In this document: positions 24,455-31,592 of the stretch, piece by piece | Layout: each line of letters begins with the position of its first letter | How positions within the stretch are numbered: position 1 is the first letter of the stretch | Assembly: GCF_031457955.1 (NCBI RefSeq) | Contig: NZ_JAVDXN010000001.1 | Span: forward strand, 992,001-1,056,000 | DNA length: 64,000 bases | Direction: 5' to 3' | From: Mixta sp031457955 | GTDB taxonomy: Bacteria; Pseudomonadota; Gammaproteobacteria; Enterobacterales; Enterobacteriaceae | Notes under the pieces: generated by a model | What the model was told of the DNA's origin: nothing | Databases searched by the model: none | The model's input: only the letters and a program-made list of their open reading frames with translations | Program-made: the position numbers and the translations under genes

Positions 24455-25350
24455 CTTTCGCTCAGGATACGACGTACTTCATCAAAAAAGTGCTGTGCCA
24501 GCGGCGTAGCGCGTCCTGGTTCGGCAATCACCACAGCGGTATGACGCGCCATCGGCGCAATGTTCAGCGGACGGCTGTGGAGATCCGGGCTCATATCAGG
24601 TAACAGATGACCTACCGGTGCAATCAGGCAGCCCAACCCGACCTGCACGCCCTGCATCAGCTGAAAAATCGAGGTGCTTTCCAGAATCACGCGCTGAGTT
24701 AAACCCGCTTCGCGAAAGCTGGCATCCAGATAGCGACGAAAATAGCGCGTCGGCTCCGCCAGGCAGAGCGGCAGCGCAGCGATATCTTTCAGCTGCAGGT
24801 TCTCATAGCTCTCCAACTGAGGAAAGTGCGCCGGATGATAGACCAGCTCGACGCCATTATCCGTCAGCGATTCCGCCTGGAAATGCAGCTCACGCAGCGT
24901 CGCCAGTTCAAAAAAGCCGATACCCAGGTCCACGGTATGGCTGTTAAGCGCATCAAGCAACTGATCGGCGCTTAGCACCGCAACGCGGTAATCGAGCTGA
25001 GGATAGCGATCGTTGACCATTTTCAGCAGCAGCGGCAGCGATACGCTGCACTGGGTCACCACGCCGATACGCAATGTGCCGTTCACGCCATGCTTAAGCG
25101 ATTCCACTTCCAGCTTCAGTCCCTGGTAAACGGAAACAATTTCCCGCGCCCAGGCCAGCACCCTTTCCCCTTCGGCGGTAAAGCCATCAAAGTTATTGCT
25201 GCGGTTGATCAATGACAATCCCAGCTCGCGCTCCAGATTTTTCAGGCGCATAGACAATGTGGGCTGGCTAACAAAGCTGGCCTCCGCCGCGCGCCCGAAG
25301 TGACGTTCACGCTCCAGATTACACAGATAAATTAATTGCTTTATATCCAT
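24451..25350 (-). CDS. LysR family transcriptional regulator, target unknown
   Basis: 299 residues. The N-terminal winged helix-turn-helix (RHFGRAAEASFVSQPTLSMRLKNLERELG) is followed by a type-2 periplasmic-binding-like co-inducer domain (GTLRIGVVTQCSVSLPLLLKM). Normal LysR length. It is convergent with yciW and faces the 686-bp AT-rich region before the colicin gene, so neither neighbour is an obvious divergent target. I cannot assign an effector. Confidence 0.9.
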   Translation of the reverse strand: MDIKQLIYLCNLERERHFGRAAEASFVSQPTLSMRLKNLERELGLSLINRSNNFDGFTAEGERVLAWAREIVSVYQGLKLEVESLKHGVNGTLRIGVVTQCSVSLPLLLKMVNDRYPQLDYRVAVLSADQLLDALNSHTVDLGIGFFELATLRELHFQAESLTDNGVELVYHPAHFPQLESYENLQLKDIAALPLCLAEPTRYFRRYLDASFREAGLTQRVILESTSIFQLMQGVQVGLGCLIAPVGHLLPDMSPDLHSRPLNIAPMARHTAVVIAEPGRATPLAQHFFDEVRRILSES

Positions 25351-26036
25351 AGTTATTATAATTCAATGAGTTAGGATGGATAAAATCTCGGCGATTGAAA
25401 ATTATGTACTAGCAGGTGTACTAATTTAAAATTTACCATGCCTCGCTAACGGCTTATCACACGAGCAGAGGGGTCTATGGTGCCTTTATGGATGGATTAT
25501 CTTAGCATACTAACTATTAGCTACAGCAAAGGGTGTCGCGACGGGAGTCGGAGAGCGCTCTTTGTGTTAAGAGAGGCTAAGCAAGTCAGGAGCGTGCGCT
25601 GATGATGTCAGGTCACCTGGTTAAGCCTGAATAAGCGTGTTTTGCTCAGCCATTGCTGTCTAACGTCAGCTGATCTTACAGACAGTGAGTGTGTCAGCCT
25701 TTACCTTCATGCACTGCCGGAATTGATGGTTTCAATTTGGAAGGTGGGAAAAGGTTTTATTATAGAAGTAACGATAAAATTTCAACAAAGAAATTCAGAT
25801 AGTTAAACCATCAATTATTTAGTTATAAATCAATAAATTAAAATAGATCACTTACAATAAAAATACTTATTTCCAATATTCATATAGACAACTAACTAAT
25901 TTACTATCATTTTACTTTATGGAATGGAATATATTCACACAGTAAACATCAGATTGGTATTTTCCTACTACGAGCGTATTAAATATAATTTATCAACCTA
26001 AAATACGATAAGTTTATTAATGGCATGGAGGGCGTT
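25351..26036. other. AT-rich upstream region of the colicin gene, no gene seen
   Basis: Markedly more AT-rich than its surroundings from about 25730. No open frame with a ribosome site was found. A possible promoter is TTGGTA (25954-25959), 17-bp spacer, TATTAA (25977-25982); a perfect TATAAT at 25984-25989 has no good -35. The stretch 25925-25944 ends in CACAGTA, resembling the right half of a LexA box, but the left CTGT is missing. No integrase, att repeat or tRNA explains how the region arrived. Confidence 0.6.
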
Positions 26037-27146
26037 ATGGGTGGTTTCAACTATGGTGGTGGTCAGGGTGATGGTACTAGCTGGAGTTCAGAAAGAGGAA
26101 CTGGTCCAGCGCCCGGTGGTGGAAGTAAGGGCAATTCTGGTAATCGTGAAATCGGCGGCAGTATCAGTAGTGGTAAGTCAGGCAGCTTCGTTGGTTCTTC
26201 TGTATTAACAAAAGAGCTGGGTGCAAAAATGGCCCGTAGCCTTGGTTTAAGTACTAAAGATTTTGCGTCTTACATTATAAGAGAAGATGGGCATGTTCTT
26301 GGCATTACCACATACAGCCTTGGGGATGCTTATGGCGTAGACCTCGGACTTGCCACCCCCTCTTCTACAGCCAATGGTACTATAAGCGTCCTGAATGGTA
26401 CGCCAAATGCCCCTTCCACCTATAACGGTGATATTTCCGATGCTCGCGTGGCTACGCTAAAAAAAATTATTGCTGATAATGCCGCTACTGCATCCAGCAA
26501 ACAAGCTGGGAGACGAATTACAAAAGCAAGACTGGCAATAATATCTGCTAAAAATGAGCTGGCTGTTATTGACTATACTATCCAGCAACGCGCCCAAAAA
26601 GATATTAGCGTAGAAAATGCCGTTAGGTTCACCGCTGATTTTATGTCAGAAATCACTGATAAGTATAGTAAACGAGCGTCTCTACTGGCACATGATCTTG
26701 CAAATCAGGCTAAGGGAAAAACCTTACGTAATATAGATCAGTCTTTGGCTGCGTTTGAAAAATACAAAAACTCTCTCGGTAAGAAATTTGGATTGGCAGA
26801 CCGAAAAGCCATTGCTAATGCACTGAATTCAATTAAATATTCGGCATATGCAACGCAGCTTGCAAAGTTTAGCAAAGGGTTCGGTTATTATGGCGCTGCT
26901 ACTGACACTTATGCTGTATTAAAAGAAGTAGTTAAAGCATTTCAGACCGATAACTGGCGCCCGACACTGGTTAAAATTCAAACACTCACTGCTGGCAAAG
27001 TTGCTACAGTTGCAGTTGCTTTCAGTTTTGCCGTACTTGCAAATACCCCACTGGGCATTATTGGGCTTGGTGTACTCACCGCATTGATTAGTTGTCTGAT
27101 TAATGATGCACTAATCAACAGAATTAACGCGAAATTAGGCTTATAA
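26037..27146 (+). CDS. E1-type pore-forming colicin (chromosomal bacteriocin)
   Basis: 369 residues from ATG 26037 (GGAGGG four bases upstream; another in-frame ATG at 26025). It has a Gly/Ser-rich N-terminus (residues 1-50) like colicin translocation domains, then an unrecognised middle (about 50-150) and a helical linker. The last about 180 residues match the colicin E1 channel domain: AKGKTLRNIDQSLAAFEKYK, KFGLADRKAIANALNSIKY, and a hydrophobic hairpin near 320-355 (VAVAFSFAVLANTPLGIIGL). It should insert into the inner membrane of susceptible relatives and depolarise it. The convergent immunity gene supports this. No lysis gene follows, and it is shorter than colicin E1 (522 aa). Confidence 0.9.
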   Translation: MGGFNYGGGQGDGTSWSSERGTGPAPGGGSKGNSGNREIGGSISSGKSGSFVGSSVLTKELGAKMARSLGLSTKDFASYIIREDGHVLGITTYSLGDAYGVDLGLATPSSTANGTISVLNGTPNAPSTYNGDISDARVATLKKIIADNAATASSKQAGRRITKARLAIISAKNELAVIDYTIQQRAQKDISVENAVRFTADFMSEITDKYSKRASLLAHDLANQAKGKTLRNIDQSLAAFEKYKNSLGKKFGLADRKAIANALNSIKYSAYATQLAKFSKGFGYYGAATDTYAVLKEVVKAFQTDNWRPTLVKIQTLTAGKVATVAVAFSFAVLANTPLGIIGLGVLTALISCLINDALINRINAKLGL

Positions 27147-27174
27147 AATCGAATAGTGAGGCTGATTTCCCCGC

Positions 27175-27498
27175 CTATTTTTTCATGAAGAATAGTGATA
27201 AAACACAAACCGGAATAGCAAAGATAAAGCTAAAAACCCAATAAATGGCTCTGATTTTATTATTACCTACTGGATCAATCGCAAAGAATCTTTTTTTCCA
27301 AAACGCTTTACTTACTATTTGCAGCGCCAGGCTTTCAAGCGCTAGCTTTGATAAAGGGTATAAAAAACAGTTAACTAACCCTACTAATACAATTAATTGA
27401 TTCCCTGGATGCCCTGGGTTATGAATCCAGGGTGCGCCAGCTGCAGCCAACATTACCAGACCAAATATAAAATGTGTTGCATAGTATTTTGCGCTCAT
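27175..27498 (-). CDS. colicin E1-type immunity protein
   Basis: 107-residue polytopic membrane protein encoded convergently 28 bp after the colicin, the standard layout for pore-forming colicins. Its start MSAKYYATHFIFGL, the centre YPLSKLALESLALQIVSKAFWKKRFF and the end VFSFIFAIPVCVLSLFFMKK parallel the colicin E1 immunity protein (MSLRYYIKNILFGL, CPYSKYAIEYIAFNFIKKDFF). About three to four membrane segments. It would block the pore in the producer's inner membrane. ATG at 27498 is chosen by this alignment; the frame extends to 27537. Confidence 0.9.
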   Translation of the reverse strand: MSAKYYATHFIFGLVMLAAAGAPWIHNPGHPGNQLIVLVGLVNCFLYPLSKLALESLALQIVSKAFWKKRFFAIDPVGNNKIRAIYWVFSFIFAIPVCVLSLFFMKK

Positions 27499-27851
27499 TT
27501 CATTCCCTTTTATGAGATCGCCAATAAAAATCATCAAAAGATTCTAATTTAATATTTTTAGCTATTCAAGTCGATGCAAGCCTTATTCAGAACCCGACGT
27601 CTCTGACTATCATTATTCTGCCCATGGAAACGGGCACTGTGATGGACAATGAAGTCATTTAAAGAGGATTATTTACGTTTGCGGCTCAAGACGCACAATT
27701 CTCGCTAACCGTTGTGGCCACTTTACTCTGCCCCAGCGATTAACAATAAGCAGGCGTAACCCACCGCCTTTGAATAACGGCGGTGAGTTTGCCAGTATGC
27801 CATGCCCGTTTTTGACAACAAGCGGCAAGGCCGGGAATGCGCTTAGCCAGG
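27499..27851. other. intergenic region between immunity gene and cheV, no gene seen
   Basis: Only a 7-bp hairpin CACCGCC/GGCGGTG (27762-27785) stands out. The open frame 27673-27984 on the minus strand overlaps the cheV 3' end in another phase and has no ribosome site, so I do not call it. Confidence 0.55.
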
Positions 27852-27880
27852 AAAAAAGCGGCCGGTTAATACGCGGCCGC
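27852..27880 (-). terminator. intrinsic terminator of cheV
   Basis: On the minus strand GCGGCCG, 9-nt loop, CGGCCGC then TTTTTT, starting seven bases after the cheV stop. Confidence 0.9.
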
Positions 27881-27886
27881 CCTTTT

Positions 27887-28852
27887 TCAGTCAGCAACTT
27901 TTTCCAGCGCGGCCTGGATTGCCTCAGAAAGCTCGTTGATTTCAAATTTAGCCACATAGCCATCCGCCCCGACTTTACGCACATGTTCTTCGTTGGCGCT
28001 GCCGGAGAGCGAGGAGTGAATAACCACCGGAATTTTTTTCAGGGTTTCATCGCGTTTGATATTGCGCGTCAGCGTAAAGCCATCCATTTCCGGCATTTCC
28101 AGGTCGGTCAGAACCATCGCGATACGTTCGCTGATATGCTGCCCTGCCGCCTGCGCTTCGCGCGCAATAACTTTTATCTTTTCCCAGGCTTCCAGACCGG
28201 TGTTATGCATGAGCGCCGGAATGCCCATGGATTGCAGCCCGTGTTCCAGCATGGTACGCGCCACTTTTGAATCTTCCGCCACAATAACCACGGCGCCAGG
28301 CTTGAATTTAAAGCTGCGCTCTTTGATCTCTTTTGGCATGGCATCGCGTACTGAAGGCACGATGTCATACAGAATCTGTTCTACGTCCAGCACCATGGCC
28401 AGGCTGTTACTCTGCCCATCGCTGTCGAGGCAGGCAATGCTGGTGATATTACGGCTACTCACCCCCGATTCAGCCGTATGCACCTGGTTCCAGTCGAGAC
28501 GCACGATATTGTCTACCGACTCAACGGCAAAGGCTTGCGTACTGCGCGCATATTCCGTTACCAGCAATAGGTTAAGTCCGGTTGCCGGTTTACAGCCTGC
28601 AACGGCGGCCAGATCGATCACGGGAATGATTTGCTCACGAATGTTAGCCATGCCCAGCAAAGGAGATTGCATGCCCGCCGCTTTAGTAATGGTGGGCATA
28701 GGAACGATTTCGCGCAGCTTAAAGACGTTAATACCGAACAGCTCAGCTTTTTCGCCTTCCAGCGAAGACCCCAGCCGGAATAATAACAATTCAAACTTAT
28801 TAGATAAGGCGAGATTCGCTCTCTCATCAATATCTTTCTGGAAGTTATCCAT
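27887..28852 (-). CDS. cheV: chemotaxis coupling/response-regulator protein CheV
   Basis: 321 residues: an N-terminal CheW-like domain (about 20-170; LFGINVFKLREIVPMP, IPVIDLAAVAGCKP) fused to a C-terminal receiver domain (about 190-315). The receiver has the acidic pocket IVAEDSKVAR, phosphoacceptor Asp in VLTDLEMPEMDGF, HSSLSG and the conserved Lys in YVAKFE. It couples chemoreceptors to CheA and is tuned by phosphorylation. E. coli K-12 lacks cheV but Salmonella has it. No other che or fli gene is in the window. A sigma-28-type promoter lies 115 bp upstream. Confidence 0.95.
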   Translation of the reverse strand: MDNFQKDIDERANLALSNKFELLLFRLGSSLEGEKAELFGINVFKLREIVPMPTITKAAGMQSPLLGMANIREQIIPVIDLAAVAGCKPATGLNLLLVTEYARSTQAFAVESVDNIVRLDWNQVHTAESGVSSRNITSIACLDSDGQSNSLAMVLDVEQILYDIVPSVRDAMPKEIKERSFKFKPGAVVIVAEDSKVARTMLEHGLQSMGIPALMHNTGLEAWEKIKVIAREAQAAGQHISERIAMVLTDLEMPEMDGFTLTRNIKRDETLKKIPVVIHSSLSGSANEEHVRKVGADGYVAKFEINELSEAIQAALEKVAD

Positions 28853-28967
28853 TTTTACCTCGGGGTGATTATTGTGGCTGGCGTAAGCTCACAATGCGAT
28901 ATCTATTGGGCGCGACGGGAAGCTGTTTTCCCGGCCACATTAACGCTTATGCGTTTGCTCTAATAAG

Positions 28968-28994
28968 TTATCGGCAGTAAAAATTAAAAATACA
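28968..28994 (-). promoter_or_regulatory. sigma-28 (FliA) promoter of cheV
   Basis: Minus strand: TGTATTTT (28994-28987, 5 of 8 to TAAAGTTT), 11-bp spacer, then a perfect GCCGATAA (28975-28968). Exact -10 and correct spacing fit a class 3 flagellar promoter. Confidence 0.8.
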
Positions 28995-29088
28995 GTGGGA
29001 ATCGCTATTCTGTGGGGTTACTAAGCGTTTGAGTCAGCCAAAGCGCGCTCTGACAGGGCCTGGCTTCAGCTATCAAGGAAAAAAACCC

Positions 29089-29110
29089 TGGCGATCGCGT
29101 CGTCAGGGTT
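29089..29110 (-). terminator. intrinsic terminator after the acidic small protein gene
   Basis: Minus strand AACCCTG (29110-29104), short loop, CAGGGTT (29100-29094) then further T. It lies 22 bp past the stop of the gene at 29132-29341. Confidence 0.85.
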
Positions 29111-29131
29111 GGGTTCACGGTGCCGACGACG

Positions 29132-29341
29132 TTAATGTTTGCCGTCGGTATCGTAAGGGCTTTCTTCATCATCGGTACTGTCATCGCGTTTACGCGGGAT
29201 CTCGCCCTGCTCGTCCGGTGCGCCGCTGGCCCCGATATCATCCTCTTCGTAAGGATTGGGCGCATGAGGCGCATCTTCAGGCAAGCCATGATGTTCGTGT
29301 TCGTCCGGGTAAGGCTTGTTATGATCGGGACGTTCTGACAT
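29132..29341 (-). CDS. small acidic hydrophilic protein, 69 aa, unknown function
   Basis: ATG at 29341 with GGAGGAACCT directly upstream gives MSERPDHNKPYPDEHEHHGLP, then a run rich in Asp, Glu and Pro ending SPYDTDGKH. It has no membrane segment, signal peptide or cysteine and is probably disordered. An in-frame ATG at 29365 has no ribosome site. A clean ribosome site, a matching terminator and the biased composition make it a real gene. Family not recognised. It lies between cheV and the PTS gene, both on the same strand. Confidence 0.75.
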   Translation of the reverse strand: MSERPDHNKPYPDEHEHHGLPEDAPHAPNPYEEDDIGASGAPDEQGEIPRKRDDSTDDEESPYDTDGKH

Positions 29342-29753
29342 AGGTTCCTCCATTAACATTAACAACGCGGATACGTTAATGAAGTATAGGCGAGGATAGC
29401 CTGCGCTGCTTTACCCGGCTGATCGCTGCTGCTCGTTACGCTAAACATGGTGCTTTTTAGCCGCAAAAATAAAAGGCCGCCAATAGGCAGCCTTTCGATT
29501 ACTATTAATTTTATTTATATAATTACTGAGGTCTTAAGCCTTACAGTAAGGTGGTTCCCTGGTGTGACAGTATTGCTATGCAGTCTACTCACTTACGGAC
29601 GCATATTTCGGGCTGCAAGCAGCATTTAAGTGGTTTTAACTAAAACCGGGCGAACCGTGCTTGAGTAGACGCAGCCATTATTTATAAAATTAATTTATGG
29701 ATCTACTCCCCTAAAGTACAGGTCAGGAAAATAAAACTGGCTAACCGCTGGCA
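29342..29753. other. structure-rich intergenic region downstream of the PTS gene
   Basis: No open frame is convincing. Contents: AAAGGCCGCC/GGCAGCCTTT hairpin (29472-29495) followed on the minus strand by a T-rich run; CCTTAC-A-GTAAGG palindrome (29539-29551); GTCTACTCA (29583-29591) facing TGAGTAGAC (29662-29670); and between these the tight hairpin GGTTTTA-AC-TAAAACC (29632-29647). The minus-strand terminator lies 260 bp past the PTS stop, leaving room for a trailing or independent small RNA. Confidence 0.55.
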
Positions 29754-31346
29754 TCAGGCTACGCCCAGGGCCGTTTTAACTTCATTGGCAATTTTTTCCA
29801 CCTGCGGGCCATAAATCACCTGCACGTCGTGCTCGCTGACGCGGTTAACGCCATTGGCGCCGGTGGTCATCAAGGTTTGATCCACCACCTCTTTCATATC
29901 TTTGACCCGCACACGCAGACGGGTAAAACAGCAGTCAACCTCTTCGATATTCCCTTCACCGCCCAGCCCGCTGATAATGGTTTTAGTCCGATCGTTCGCG
30001 CTCACCGCCTGCGCGGGCGCTTCCTGCTCTTCTGATTCGCGTCCCGGCGTTTCCACATTCATTCGTTTGATCACGAATTTGAAACCGTAATAGTAAAGCG
30101 GCGCATAAATCGCACCCAGCACCAGCGTCCACCACCAGTGGGTTTTTTCACCGCCGAGAATGCCGAATACCACCAGATCGATAACGCCTCCCTGCACGTT
30201 GCCAATCATCAGGTTAAACATCGACATCAGCATAAACGACAGACCGGTTAACAGCGCATGCAGGATATAGAGCACCGGCGACACAAAAATAAAACAGAAC
30301 TCCAGCGGTTCAGTAATGCCGGTGGTAAAAGAGGTCAGCGCCCCGGCCAGCACCAGCGCCTTAACGCGCTGCTTATGTTCCGGACGAGCGGTATGGTAGA
30401 TAGCCAGCGCCGCCGCTGGCAGCCCAAACATCATTACCGGAATCTTACCCTGTGCCAGAAATTGCGTTGCCCCACGAATGATCTCGTCAGGGATGGTGCC
30501 GGGATGCGTGAGCGAGGTGTTGAAAATATTCAGCGCGCCGACAATGGTTTGATTATCCACGGTAGCGATGCCGCCAATCGGCGTAAAGCGCACGGTTTCA
30601 TTGAGGATATGATGCAGACCGGTTGGGATCAGCAGGCGTTCACAGGTGCCCAGCAGAAAGGCGCCATATTGACCGCTTTTACCAATAAACTCGCCAACCC
30701 AGGCGATGCCAGCGCCAATGGTCGGCCAGATCAACGCCAGCAGCACACCCACCAGCGGCAGCACCACCACCGTCACAATCGGTACAAAGCGCCGTCCGCC
30801 AAAAAAGCTGATCGCCGTCGGCAGTTGCTGAGTATAAAAACGATTATGCAGCACCACCGTCAGCAAACCGGCGATCACCCCGCCCAGCACGCTCATATTG
30901 AACGTGAAGATGCCAAGCATTTCGATATATTCCGCCGAGGTCATCATCGCCGTGGTTTGATCCATGCCTGCCTGCTGGAGCGCTTCCGGCGTCGTGGTTT
31001 GCGCCGTCAATCCTCTGGCCGCCAGCGTGGCGCTGATCCCGACATGCATGGCGATAAAGCCAATCACCGATGCAAAGGCCGCCGTCGGCTTTTCCGCTTT
31101 TGCCAGACCAATGGCGCTGGCAACGGCAAAAAAGACCGGCAGGTTAGCAAACAGCGCGCCCGCCACTTTGCGGATAAAACCAATAATCAGCTGAGGCGTT
31201 TGCATATTGGCGAAGGTATCGCCGGTAATGGCCGGATTTTGCATAGCGGCGGCAACGCCAAGAAAAATACCCGCTGCGGCTATTACAGAAATAGGCATCA
31301 TCAAAGCCTTGCCGAACGCATGAACTTTACTGGTGAAATCTTTCAT
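29754..31346 (-). CDS. PTS glucose/maltose-family permease, EIICB (MalX-like)
   Basis: 530 residues. The N-terminal EIIC membrane domain (about 1-430) has the family signatures FLLGTCERLLIPTGLHHIL and GITEPLEFCFIFVSPVLYILHALLTG. The C-terminal EIIB domain carries the phosphorylatable cysteine in EEVDCCFTRLRV. It imports and phosphorylates a hexose or glucoside. Length equals E. coli MalX (530), but identity looks moderate and maltose or alpha-glucoside specificity cannot be decided. No EIIA, regulator or glycosidase is adjacent, so it should borrow EIIA-Glc (Crr). Confidence 0.88.
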   Translation of the reverse strand: MKDFTSKVHAFGKALMMPISVIAAAGIFLGVAAAMQNPAITGDTFANMQTPQLIIGFIRKVAGALFANLPVFFAVASAIGLAKAEKPTAAFASVIGFIAMHVGISATLAARGLTAQTTTPEALQQAGMDQTTAMMTSAEYIEMLGIFTFNMSVLGGVIAGLLTVVLHNRFYTQQLPTAISFFGGRRFVPIVTVVVLPLVGVLLALIWPTIGAGIAWVGEFIGKSGQYGAFLLGTCERLLIPTGLHHILNETVRFTPIGGIATVDNQTIVGALNIFNTSLTHPGTIPDEIIRGATQFLAQGKIPVMMFGLPAAALAIYHTARPEHKQRVKALVLAGALTSFTTGITEPLEFCFIFVSPVLYILHALLTGLSFMLMSMFNLMIGNVQGGVIDLVVFGILGGEKTHWWWTLVLGAIYAPLYYYGFKFVIKRMNVETPGRESEEQEAPAQAVSANDRTKTIISGLGGEGNIEEVDCCFTRLRVRVKDMKEVVDQTLMTTGANGVNRVSEHDVQVIYGPQVEKIANEVKTALGVA

Positions 31347-31592
31347 AAACCGCCTCTGTTGCAGGTCAGAAAGCTTCAGTATTAGTCACTCAGGCGATAA
31401 GCACCGCACCGGCGCATGCAGAGGTCGGGCAAAATTTGAGCAAACTCACATTTTTCGCGCTGCACGATAAAGGAAAGCTATCACATCATTAAGTCAATCA
31501 ATTAGACAAAATATTTAACCGGCAGCAGACTTCCCGGCAAAAGAAGCAATAAATGCTTAACAATTCATAAACACAATAAGCCTGCACGAATC

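Noticed and set aside
25925..25944. LexA box upstream of the colicin
   Set aside because: Only the right half (CACAGTA) resembles the consensus; the left CTGT is absent. Not called as an operator.
27673..27984. 103-codon minus-strand frame after the immunity gene
   Set aside because: Overlaps cheV and its terminator in another phase and has no ribosome site.
30258..31385. 375-codon frame opposite the PTS gene
   Set aside because: Rich in Arg, His and Gln, as antisense frames of membrane genes are. No domain recognised.
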